This document shows positions 57,656 to 64,000 of a stretch of DNA of 64,000 bases, in pieces. The notes under the pieces are model-generated. The model searched no databases. It had not been told where the DNA came from and saw only the letters and a list, made by a program, of their open reading frames with translations. Origin of the DNA: Ancylobacter lacus (lineage in GTDB: Bacteria; Pseudomonadota; Alphaproteobacteria; Rhizobiales; Xanthobacteraceae); assembly GCF_018390635.1 (NCBI RefSeq), contig NZ_JAHBGE010000072.1:1-64000 (forward strand), written 5' to 3'. The first letter of the stretch is position 1; every line of letters begins with the position of its first letter. The translations under genes were made by a program, and so were the position numbers.

Positions 57656-59182
57656 ATGAAGGTCGGCATCGATCTCGGGAGCAGTTCGGCGGGCCAGCCG
57701 GTGCGGCTCGACCTTGAGGAGCTGCTCTCCACCCGCCTGCTGGTGCAGGGCAATTCCGGCTCGGGCAAATCCCACCTGCTGCGCCGCCTGCTGGAACAGA
57801 GCGCCGGGCATGTGCAGCAGGCGATCATCGATCCCGAGGGCGACTTCGTCGGGCTCGCCGAGCGCTACGGCCATGTCGTGATCGACGCTGAGCGCACCCA
57901 GGGCGAGATCCAGCGGCTGGCGGCGCGGGTTCGTCGCCACCGGGCCTCGGTGGTGTTCAACCTCGAGGGCCTCGACGCCGACGCGCAGATGCGCTCGGCC
58001 GCTGCGTTTCTCAACGGGCTGTTCGACGCCGAGCGCGAGTACTGGTTTCCCATGCTGGTCATCGTCGACGAGGCGCAGCTCTTCGCGCCGGCCGGCGGCG
58101 GCGAGATTTCCGACGAGGCCCGCCGGGTCTCGCTCGCCGCGATGACAAATCTCATGTGCCGCGGCCGCAAGCGCGGCCTTGCCGGGGTCATCGCCACCCA
58201 GCGCCTCGCCAAGCTCGCCAAGAACGTGGCGGCGGAGGCCTCCAACTTCCTGATGGGCCGCACCTTCCTCGACATCGACATGGCCCGCGCCGCCGACTTG
58301 CTGGGCATGGAGAAGCGGCAGGCCGAGAGCTTCCGCGACCTCAACACCGGCTCCTTCGTCGCGCTGGGCCCGGCGCTCAGCCGGCGCCCGCTCCCGGTGC
58401 GGGTCGGCCCGGTGGAAACCGCCAGCCGCAACGGCCGGCCGGAGCTGATGCCACCGCCGGAGATGGGCGCGGCCGCGCTGCAGGACCTGATCTTCGAGGA
58501 CGGCGCCGATCCCGAGCCGCCGGCGCGGGTGGTGCCGGCGCCGCGGCCGATCACCGAGATTCTCGAGCGCATCGACGAGGCGCCCGCGCCCGAGGCCGCC
58601 CTTGCCGACCCGGAGACGCTGCGCGCCATCGAGGCCGAGCGCGAGGAGCTGATCGCCGATATCGTCCGCCAGTTCGTCACCGAGGGCGACCAGCCGATCC
58701 GCTCGGCGGCGAGCCTCTATCAGGACTTTCTCGTGCATTGCCGGGTGCGCCGTGTGGGCTCGCGCGTGCCCGACCTCGCCGATTTTACCCGCCGCCTCGC
58801 CATCGCCCGGGCGGGGGTGGACCATGGCCTCGCCTGCGCCGACCGCGAGAGCGGGGACTGGCAGCGGGCGCTGGCGCAGGCCGGCGAACTGCCGGAGGAG
58901 ATGCAGGGCGTGTTTCTCATGCTGGCGCGGGCCGGCATGGAGGGCGCGCCCTCGCCGACCGACGAGGCTCTGGCGCGGGCCTATGGCAGCCGCTCGCCCT
59001 CGCGCGGGCGCTGGCTGCTCACCTACATGGAAGAGCGCGGCTATCTCGCCTGCGAGAGCGACTTCCGCGGCAAGCGGGTGGTGCGCTTCCCCGCCTTCGG
59101 CTGGAAGACCGCCGCCGGCGATCCCCGCCCCACCGAGGCGCGCCCGGGCGATTCCCGCGCGGCGGAGCCCGTCCGCGGCTGA
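57656..59182 (+). CDS. HerA-like (DUF87) ATP-binding protein
   Basis: This 508-residue protein has a HerA/FtsK-type ATPase core with Walker A GNSGSGKSH (32-40) and Walker B VIVDEAQLF (Asp138/Glu139). Further motifs are CRGRKRGLAGVIATQRLAKL and GRTFLDIDMARAADLLGM. The C-terminal half (about 300-500) is helical, with a possible winged-helix region near GRWLLTYMEERGYLACES. HerA works with NurA in archaeal DNA-end resection, but no NurA-like nuclease is next to it. In some bacterial defence systems similar ATPases pair with Sir2 or DUF4297 proteins; none is here. Likely a housekeeping relative found in many alphaproteobacteria; role unknown. Confidence 0.85.
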   Translation: MKVGIDLGSSSAGQPVRLDLEELLSTRLLVQGNSGSGKSHLLRRLLEQSAGHVQQAIIDPEGDFVGLAERYGHVVIDAERTQGEIQRLAARVRRHRASVVFNLEGLDADAQMRSAAAFLNGLFDAEREYWFPMLVIVDEAQLFAPAGGGEISDEARRVSLAAMTNLMCRGRKRGLAGVIATQRLAKLAKNVAAEASNFLMGRTFLDIDMARAADLLGMEKRQAESFRDLNTGSFVALGPALSRRPLPVRVGPVETASRNGRPELMPPPEMGAAALQDLIFEDGADPEPPARVVPAPRPITEILERIDEAPAPEAALADPETLRAIEAEREELIADIVRQFVTEGDQPIRSAASLYQDFLVHCRVRRVGSRVPDLADFTRRLAIARAGVDHGLACADRESGDWQRALAQAGELPEEMQGVFLMLARAGMEGAPSPTDEALARAYGSRSPSRGRWLLTYMEERGYLACESDFRGKRVVRFPAFGWKTAAGDPRPTEARPGDSRAAEPVRG

Positions 59183-59191
59183 CGTCCTGCG

Positions 59192-59235
59192 GGCAGGGCC
59201 GGGCGGGGGCACCACGCCTGTTGCCGGCCCCTGCC
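59192..59235. terminator. inverted repeat between convergent HerA-like gene and dctM
   Basis: ggcagggccgg (59192-59202) pairs with ccggcccctgcc (59224-59235), with one bulged base and a 21-nt loop. It sits exactly between the two stop codons and may end transcription in both directions. No T tract on either side. Confidence 0.4.
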
Positions 59236-60561
59236 TCAGTTGTAGAGGAAGCCGGGCAGCCAGAGCGCGATGCCGGGGAAGATGTAGAGCAGCGTCATGG
59301 CCAGGATCACGATGTAGATGAACGGCATCACGCCGGAGAAGATCTCGTCGATCGAGACGTACTTGGGGGCCACGCCCTTGAGGTAGAACGGCGCCATCGC
59401 CACCGGCGGCGAGAGGAAGGAGGTCTGCAGGTTCAGCGCCACCAGAATGCCGAAGAAGATCGGGTCGATGCCGAAATTGTCGAGCAACGGCAGGAAGATC
59501 GGCAGGAAGATGACGATGATCTCGGTCCATTCCAGCGGCCAGCCCAGCACGAAGATGATGATCTGGGTCAGGATCAGGAAGCCGACCGGGCCGAGATTGA
59601 GCGAGAGGATGAACTGCTCCACCACGTGCTGGCCGCCGAGCAGGGCGAACACCGCCGAGAAGACGGCGGAGCCGACGAACAGCCAGCACACCATGGCCGA
59701 GGCGCGGGCGGTGAGGAAAACCGAATCCTTCAGCTTCTGGAAGCTGAAGGTGCGGTAGGCCAGCGCCAGCAGGATCGCCCCCAGCGCGCCGATCGCCGCG
59801 GCCTCCGAGGGGGTGGCGAGGCCGAGGATGATGCAGCCCAGCACCGCGCTGATGAGCAGCACCAGCGGCATGAACGAGGTGAGCAGCGCCCAGATGATGG
59901 TGCTGGCCGGGACGTTGCGCTCCGCCGCCGGCAGCTTCGGTGCCAGCGCCGGGTTGAGCATCGCCCGGATGACGACATAGGCCATGTACATGCCCGCCAG
60001 CATGATGCCGGGAATGAAGGCGGCGGCGTAGAGCTTCACCACCGAGACGCCGGCGGTGGCGCCGTAGAGGATCAGCATCACGCTGGGCGGAATGAGGATG
60101 CCGAGGCAGCCGCCGGCGCACACCACGCCGGAGGCGATCCGGGTGTCGTAGCCGGCCCGCAGCATGGCGGGGAAGGCCAGCAGCCCCATCAGCGTCACCA
60201 CCGCGCCGACGATGCCGGTGGCGGTGGCGAACAGCGCGCAGGTGAGCAGCGTCGCGACCGCGAGCGAACCCGGCAGCCAGCCGGCGGCGAGCTGGATGGC
60301 GCGGAACAGCCGGTCGAGGATATTCGCCCGCTCGACCACATAGCCCATGAACAGGAACAGCGGGATCGAGATCAGCACGTCGTTCGCCATCACCGAATAG
60401 GTGCGCTGGACGAACAGGTTGAAGATGCTGTCTCCCTGCGTGAAGTAGCCGAACCCCACCCCGAGGGCCATGAGGGTGAAGGCGATGGGGAAGCCGAGCA
60501 TCAGGAAGATCAGGAACAGGACGAGCATCAGCACGCCCAGGGCGGGATCCGACAGAAACAT
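59236..60561 (-). CDS. dctM: TRAP transporter large permease, DctM type
   Basis: This 441-residue membrane protein has about twelve helices and starts MFLSDPALGVLMLVLFLIF. Family motifs are PIAFTLMALGVGFGYF, ISIPLFLFMGYVVERA and GVVCAGGCLGILIPPSVMLILYG, plus TPSEAAAIGALGAILLALAY. It forms the Na+-driven transport channel with DctQ. ATG shares one base with the dctQ stop (TGATG). Leftward; last gene of dctP-dctQ-dctM. Confidence 0.94.
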   Translation of the reverse strand: MFLSDPALGVLMLVLFLIFLMLGFPIAFTLMALGVGFGYFTQGDSIFNLFVQRTYSVMANDVLISIPLFLFMGYVVERANILDRLFRAIQLAAGWLPGSLAVATLLTCALFATATGIVGAVVTLMGLLAFPAMLRAGYDTRIASGVVCAGGCLGILIPPSVMLILYGATAGVSVVKLYAAAFIPGIMLAGMYMAYVVIRAMLNPALAPKLPAAERNVPASTIIWALLTSFMPLVLLISAVLGCIILGLATPSEAAAIGALGAILLALAYRTFSFQKLKDSVFLTARASAMVCWLFVGSAVFSAVFALLGGQHVVEQFILSLNLGPVGFLILTQIIIFVLGWPLEWTEIIVIFLPIFLPLLDNFGIDPIFFGILVALNLQTSFLSPPVAMAPFYLKGVAPKYVSIDEIFSGVMPFIYIVILAMTLLYIFPGIALWLPGFLYN

Positions 60562-61160
60562 CACAGCGCTCCGTGGGTGGTGCCTTCGCGGTCCGCCCGG
60601 TTGGCGGCTTCCTCGAGGATGACCTTCTCCATCTCCTCGACGTCGTGCAGGCGCTGCGGCCAGTCGCCGTCGCGCATGCAGATGAGGCACCGCACCACCT
60701 CCACCACGCCCTGCAGCAGCATCATCGCGCCGGTGATCGGGATCACCGCCTTGATCGGCCAGATGATCGGCCCGTCGGGGCTGAAGGAGGAATGCTCGTT
60801 CAGCATGTAGGCGAGGTGGAAATAGCCCCAGCCGGAATAGATCAGCGCCAGGATGCCGGGGAAGTAGAACAGGAAGTAGAGCACGAGATCGACCCGCGCC
60901 TGCGTCGGCGGCGACCATTTGCGGTAGAGGAAATCGCCGCGCACATGGCCGTTGCGCGAGAGGGTGTAGGCGCCCGCCATCATGAACAGCGCGCCATAGA
61001 GCATGAGGCTGACGTCATAGGCCCAGGTGGTGGGGTCCTTCAGCACGTAGCGGCGGAACACCTCATAGGTGATCGCCAGCGTGAGGATGACGATGCACCA
61101 CGCGAAGGCCTTGCCGATGAAGGCATTGAGCCGGTCGACGGCGAGCAGGACGGATTGCAT
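60561..61160 (-). CDS. dctQ: TRAP transporter small permease, DctQ type
   Basis: This 199-residue four-helix membrane subunit contains AFIGKAFAWCIVILTLAITYEVFRRYVLKDPTTWAYDVSLMLYGALFMM (one family segment spanning residues about 13-61) and YTLSRNGHVRGDFLYRKW, typical of DctQ. It links the binding-protein input to DctM. Slightly longer than classical DctQ through an acidic C-terminal tail (DVEEMEKVILEEAA). Separated from dctP by 171 bp with a hairpin. Confidence 0.93.
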   Translation of the reverse strand: MQSVLLAVDRLNAFIGKAFAWCIVILTLAITYEVFRRYVLKDPTTWAYDVSLMLYGALFMMAGAYTLSRNGHVRGDFLYRKWSPPTQARVDLVLYFLFYFPGILALIYSGWGYFHLAYMLNEHSSFSPDGPIIWPIKAVIPITGAMMLLQGVVEVVRCLICMRDGDWPQRLHDVEEMEKVILEEAANRADREGTTHGAL

Positions 61161-61302
61161 GGGAGGGCCTCGCGGGCGCTGGGCGCGGGACGATGGACCA
61201 CCGCCGCGGCCGGGCGTCGCCGTCCGCTGCGTGGCCGTTCTGGCGGCGTCGGAACAGGGCGCCGGCCCGTGGCGCGCGCGGCGGGCCGGGGCCGGGCGGT
61301 CG

Positions 61303-61324
61303 GGGCGCCGCGACGGCGGCGCCC
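61303..61324 (-). terminator. stable hairpin between dctP and dctQ
   Basis: A perfect 9-bp stem (gggcgccgc / gcggcgccc) with a 4-nt loop lies 8 bp downstream of the dctP stop. In other TRAP operons such a structure shields the 3' end of the dctP message so that binding protein is made in excess; the same is inferred here. Read-through to dctQM would still occur. Confidence 0.6.
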
Positions 61325-61331
61325 GCCGGGG

Positions 61332-62495
61332 TCAGGCCTTGCCGAAGAAGTGGTCGTAGGCCATGCGGCTGTCGACCTCGTATTGCAGGCGGAAGCCGAC
61401 CACCCGCTGCGCCCATGCCTTCTGGCTGTCGATCACCTTCTTGAAGAAGGGGTCGGCGGACAGATTGGCGATGACCGTGTCCCAGGCGGCGAGCTGGGCC
61501 TCCAGCACCGGCTTCGGCGTCGGCAGCACCTTGACGCCGCGCGCCTTGATCGCCTCCAGGTCCTTGGAATAGCGGTCCTGCGCCTTCCACATCATGTCGG
61601 AGGAGGCGGCGTCGCCGGCGGATTTGAGGATGGCCTGAACGTCCGGCGGCAGCCCGTCGAACTTGGTCTTGTTGAACAGGATCTCGAAGCACTCCAGCGC
61701 CTGATGGTAGCTCTGGATCATGTAGACCTTCGACACGTCGGGGAAGCCGAGCACGAGGTCGGAGGAGGGGTTGTTGAACTCCGCGCCGTCCAGCAGCCCG
61801 CGGTCGATGGCGGGCACGATCTCGCCGGCCGGGACGATGGTCACCGCGGCGCCGAGTTCCTTGCTGAGGTCGGCGCCGAGGCCGACGGTGCGGTATTTCA
61901 GACCCTTCAGGTCGGCGGCGGAGGTGATCTCCTTCTTGAACCAGCCGAGCGGCTGGGTCGGCATCGGCCCGTAGAGCATGCCGACCACGTTCAGCTTCAG
62001 CACGTTGGTGATCAGCTCGTCATAGAGCGCCTGCCCGCCGCCATAGCGCACCCAGCCCAGCAGCTCATCGGCATCCCAGCCGAAGGCCGGTGCGGTGCCG
62101 AACAGCGAGAAGGCCTTGTTCTTGCCGTACCAATAGGCGGCGACGCCGTGGCCGCCGTCGAGAATGCCGGCGGAGACCGCGTCCGCCATCTGGAAGGCCG
62201 GCACCACCGAGCCGGCGGCGAGCAGTTCCAGCTCCACCCGGCCGCCGGTCATGGTGTTGACGCGCTTGACATAGTCGCCGGCGAATTCGTGGAAGATGTC
62301 CTTGTTCGGCCAGGTCGACTGGAACTTCAGCCGGATGGGCGCCTGGGCGTGGACGGCGGGGGCCGCGAGGGCGGCGCCGGCGGCGCCGGCCGCCACGGTG
62401 GCGATGAAGCGGCGGCGGCTGGCGGCACCTTCAGCGCGGACGGGCACTTCGTTCTGCGCGCGCACGGGCGCGTCGTTCCCTGACGTGTCGGTCAT
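61332..62495 (-). CDS. dctP: TRAP transporter substrate-binding protein, TakP/DctP type, Tat-dependent
   Basis: This 387-residue periplasmic binding protein begins MTDTSGNDAPVRAQ, with a twin-arginine signal SRRRFIATVAAGAAGAALAAP and likely cleavage after VHA. The mature part (LKFQSTWPNKDIFHEFAGDYVKRVNTMTGGRVEL; GLKYRTVGLGADLSKELGAAV; IDRGLLDGAEFNNPSSDLVLGF) resembles the TakP/mannitol-chloroaromatic group, which binds 2-oxo acids and related anions. GAGGAGA precedes 62495. Ligand is not determinable from sequence. First gene of the leftward TRAP operon. Confidence 0.92.
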   Translation of the reverse strand: MTDTSGNDAPVRAQNEVPVRAEGAASRRRFIATVAAGAAGAALAAPAVHAQAPIRLKFQSTWPNKDIFHEFAGDYVKRVNTMTGGRVELELLAAGSVVPAFQMADAVSAGILDGGHGVAAYWYGKNKAFSLFGTAPAFGWDADELLGWVRYGGGQALYDELITNVLKLNVVGMLYGPMPTQPLGWFKKEITSAADLKGLKYRTVGLGADLSKELGAAVTIVPAGEIVPAIDRGLLDGAEFNNPSSDLVLGFPDVSKVYMIQSYHQALECFEILFNKTKFDGLPPDVQAILKSAGDAASSDMMWKAQDRYSKDLEAIKARGVKVLPTPKPVLEAQLAAWDTVIANLSADPFFKKVIDSQKAWAQRVVGFRLQYEVDSRMAYDHFFGKA

Positions 62496-62641
62496 GGGGG
62501 CGTCTCCTCTGGCGTTTCCTCGTGCGGTGCGTTGCCCGCCTCGATCCGGCGCTTGTGCGCCTGAACCTTGGGGAAAGAGACGATGCCGCTTCGGCAGGTG
62601 CAAGCGAAAAGCTTGGTATTCCAGAAAAAGACGACTGAACT

Positions 62642-62671
62642 AAAGTAGAAATGCTTTTGACTCTACGTCAA
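62642..62671 (-). promoter_or_regulatory. candidate promoter of the TRAP operon and dyad
   Basis: On the minus strand TTGACG (62671-62666), an 18-nt spacer and TACTTT (62647-62642) read toward dctP. The same bases form the dyad TTGAC-TCTAC-GTCAA (62657-62671), so a -35-like TTGACT faces the other way as well. A regulator binding this dyad could act on both divergent genes. Confidence 0.42.
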
Positions 62672-62701
62672 TATTCATGACCCTTCGCCCGGCTTCCGCA
62701 G

Positions 62702-62719
62702 GTGTCATCCCGTCGTCAT
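62702..62719 (+). promoter_or_regulatory. Pho-box-like direct repeat
   Basis: GTGTCAT (62702-62708), four bases, then TCGTCAT (62713-62719) matches the PhoB box pattern CTGTCAT-N4-CTGTCAT in 11 of 14 defined positions, with the correct 11-bp period. It lies 48 bp before the start of a phytase-like secreted protein gene, a sensible PhoB target. Prediction by eye only. Confidence 0.45.
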
Positions 62720-62766
62720 CGAACCGCGCTGGAACTGCCCCGACGATTCAGCTCAAGGGATGATCC

Positions 62767-64000
62767 ATGCGCGCTTCTCTCCTCTCCGGCATCTCGCTCG
62801 CTGTACTGATGGCCGCCACGGCCCATGCGCAGTCGCCGGCGCCGGTGTTCAACCGGGTGTCCAGCTTCCTCGTGATCGACAACCTGCCGCCCGGCGCCGA
62901 TGCCTCCAAGCCCACCTCGGCCGAGATCATCAAGGCGACCGCCGACGGCAACACGCTGGTCTACACCGACAGCCCGGGTGAGCGGCTCGGCCTCGTCGAC
63001 ATCACCGATCCCGCGGCGCCCAGGGCCGGCGGCGTGGTGGCGCTGGGCGGCGAGCCGACCTCCACCGTCGTGGTCGGCGGCCGGGCCTTTGTCGGCGTCG
63101 TCACCTCGAAGTCGAAGGCGGAGCCCTCCGGCTTCCTCGCCACGGTGGACCTCGCCGGCCGCAAGATCGAGATGAGCTGCGATCTCGGCGGCCAGCCGGA
63201 TTCGCTGGCGGTGAGCCCGGACGGCAGCTTCCTCGCCATCGCCATCGAGAACGAGCGCGACGAGGAGATCAATGACGGCGCGCTGCCCCAGCTTCCCGGC
63301 GGCAATCTCACCGTCTTGCCGCTGAAGGACGGCGTGGCCGACTGCGCGGCGAAGAAGGTCGTCGACCTTACCGGCCTCGCCGCCATCGCCCCGGAGGACC
63401 CGGAGCCGGAGTTCGTCGACATCAACGCCCGGAACCAGGCGGTGGTGACGCTGCAGGAGAACAACCACATCGTTCTGGTCGACCTGCCCACCGGCAAGGT
63501 CACGGCGCATTTCCCCACCGGCACGGTGACGCTCGAGAATGTCGACACCAAGAAGGATGGGGTGATCGACCTCACCGGCACCCTGAAGGACGTGCCGCGC
63601 GAGCCGGACGCGGTGCACTGGATCGACGACAACCGCTTCGTCACCGCCGACGAAGGCGACTGGAAGGGCGGCACCCGAGGCTTCACCGTCTACGACACGA
63701 CCGGCAAGGTGCTGTTCGAGAGCGGTCCGGCGCCGGAATATCTCGCGGTGCGGGCCGGCCATTATCCCGAGAAGCGCAACAAGAAGGGCATCGAGATGGA
63801 GGGCGCCGAGGTCGCGACCTTCGGCGACGAGCGCCTGATCTTCGTCGGGGCCGAACGCGCCTCGCTGGTCTTCGTCTATCGCGACCGCGGCCCGGACGCG
63901 GCGCCGGAATTCCTGCAGATGCTGCCCGGCGGCATCGGCCCGGAGGGGCTGCTCGCCATTCCCTCGCGCCAGCTCTTCGTGACCGCGAGCGAGACCGACC
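62767..64000 (+). CDS. secreted choice-of-anchor I / esterase-like phytase-type protein (partial)
   Basis: The N-terminal 411 residues of a protein that runs off the right end of the window. A Sec signal peptide (MRASLLSGISLAVLMAATAHAQ) precedes a beta-propeller-like region with blade motifs (LVYTDSPGERLGLVDITDP; DSLAVSPDGSFLAIAIENERDE; FVDINARNQAVVTLQENNHIVLVDL; FVTADEGDWKGG). This matches choice-of-anchor I/mesenchyme-specific glycoprotein-like and esterase-like phytase family proteins. The ATG at 62767 follows AAGGG. A Pho-box-like repeat upstream suggests induction by phosphate limitation. The catalytic or anchoring C-terminus is not visible, so enzyme activity is uncertain. Confidence 0.82.
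   Translation, partial: MRASLLSGISLAVLMAATAHAQSPAPVFNRVSSFLVIDNLPPGADASKPTSAEIIKATADGNTLVYTDSPGERLGLVDITDPAAPRAGGVVALGGEPTSTVVVGGRAFVGVVTSKSKAEPSGFLATVDLAGRKIEMSCDLGGQPDSLAVSPDGSFLAIAIENERDEEINDGALPQLPGGNLTVLPLKDGVADCAAKKVVDLTGLAAIAPEDPEPEFVDINARNQAVVTLQENNHIVLVDLPTGKVTAHFPTGTVTLENVDTKKDGVIDLTGTLKDVPREPDAVHWIDDNRFVTADEGDWKGGTRGFTVYDTTGKVLFESGPAPEYLAVRAGHYPEKRNKKGIEMEGAEVATFGDERLIFVGAERASLVFVYRDRGPDAAPEFLQMLPGGIGPEGLLAIPSRQLFVTASETD

Noticed and set aside
57656-59182. HerA-based anti-phage defence system
   Set aside because: No Sir2, NurA-like nuclease, DUF4297 or other defence partner flanks it.

Overview
The window is a gene-dense, very GC-rich chromosomal segment. It most resembles an alphaproteobacterium of the order Hyphomicrobiales, perhaps Xanthobacteraceae (Ancylobacter/Starkeya/Xanthobacter-like). 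The order is supported by the recA upstream site GAAC-N7-GAAC, the alphaproteobacterial LexA box, by a gene for the F1-ATPase zeta inhibitor beside purC, by the purC-purS-purQ-purL-bolA-grxD run, by a liv operon carrying a DUF6867-type membrane gene, and by a BcsS-like outer-membrane protein. The family-level guess is inference. No rRNA, tRNA, CRISPR array, transposase or integrase was seen.

Layout. 1-9.2 kb: a type I secretion locus. A 1389-residue RTX/Calx-beta protein is transcribed leftward, and a 97-aa unknown protein, an HlyB-type ABC exporter and an HlyD adaptor run rightward. 9.2-15.5 kb: recA with its SOS box, alaS, and a cyclic-nucleotide-type potassium channel with a long low-complexity N-terminus. 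15.5-17.3 kb: a markedly AT-richer right-handed beta-helix (tail-spike-like) gene, the best candidate for acquired DNA. 17.6-24.2 kb: icd, a TrmJ-like methyltransferase, murI, an MltB-like transglycosylase, a secreted unknown protein and rpsD. 24.2-29.7 kb: a short-chain dehydrogenase and the leftward purine run ending in bolA and grxD. 30-35.4 kb: the zeta inhibitor gene, an SH3-like secreted protein, purB, a 74-aa unknown gene with a GTG start, rpe, a P1-family peptidase and ccdA.

36-41.9 kb: a complete branched-chain amino-acid-type ABC transporter, livH-M-G-F plus a small membrane protein and livK. 42.3-43.5 kb: a YhiN-type flavoprotein. 43.6-56 kb: an aerobic CO-dehydrogenase-like molybdenum hydroxylase locus (coxG, coxS, coxL, coxM, a LysE-type exporter, coxD, coxE). 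A CHAP amidase and an EpmB-like radical SAM gene follow, then an XdhC split into two genes and a MoeA-like/MobA-like fusion for cofactor maturation. The large subunit carries AYRGAGR, the form II signature, so CO oxidation should not be assumed. 56-59.2 kb: BcsS-like, DUF488 and HerA-like ATPase genes. 59.2-62.5 kb: a TRAP transporter (dctP, dctQ, dctM) with an internal hairpin. 62.8 kb to the end: a secreted choice-of-anchor/phytase-like protein running off the window, preceded by a Pho-box-like sequence.

Most of the window is conserved core metabolism. The parts that most deserve attention are the RTX secretion locus and its small partner gene, the AT-rich beta-helix gene, the form II cox locus with its split maturation factors, the channel's odd N-terminus, and several regulatory structures. 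No clear new defence or mobile system was found.
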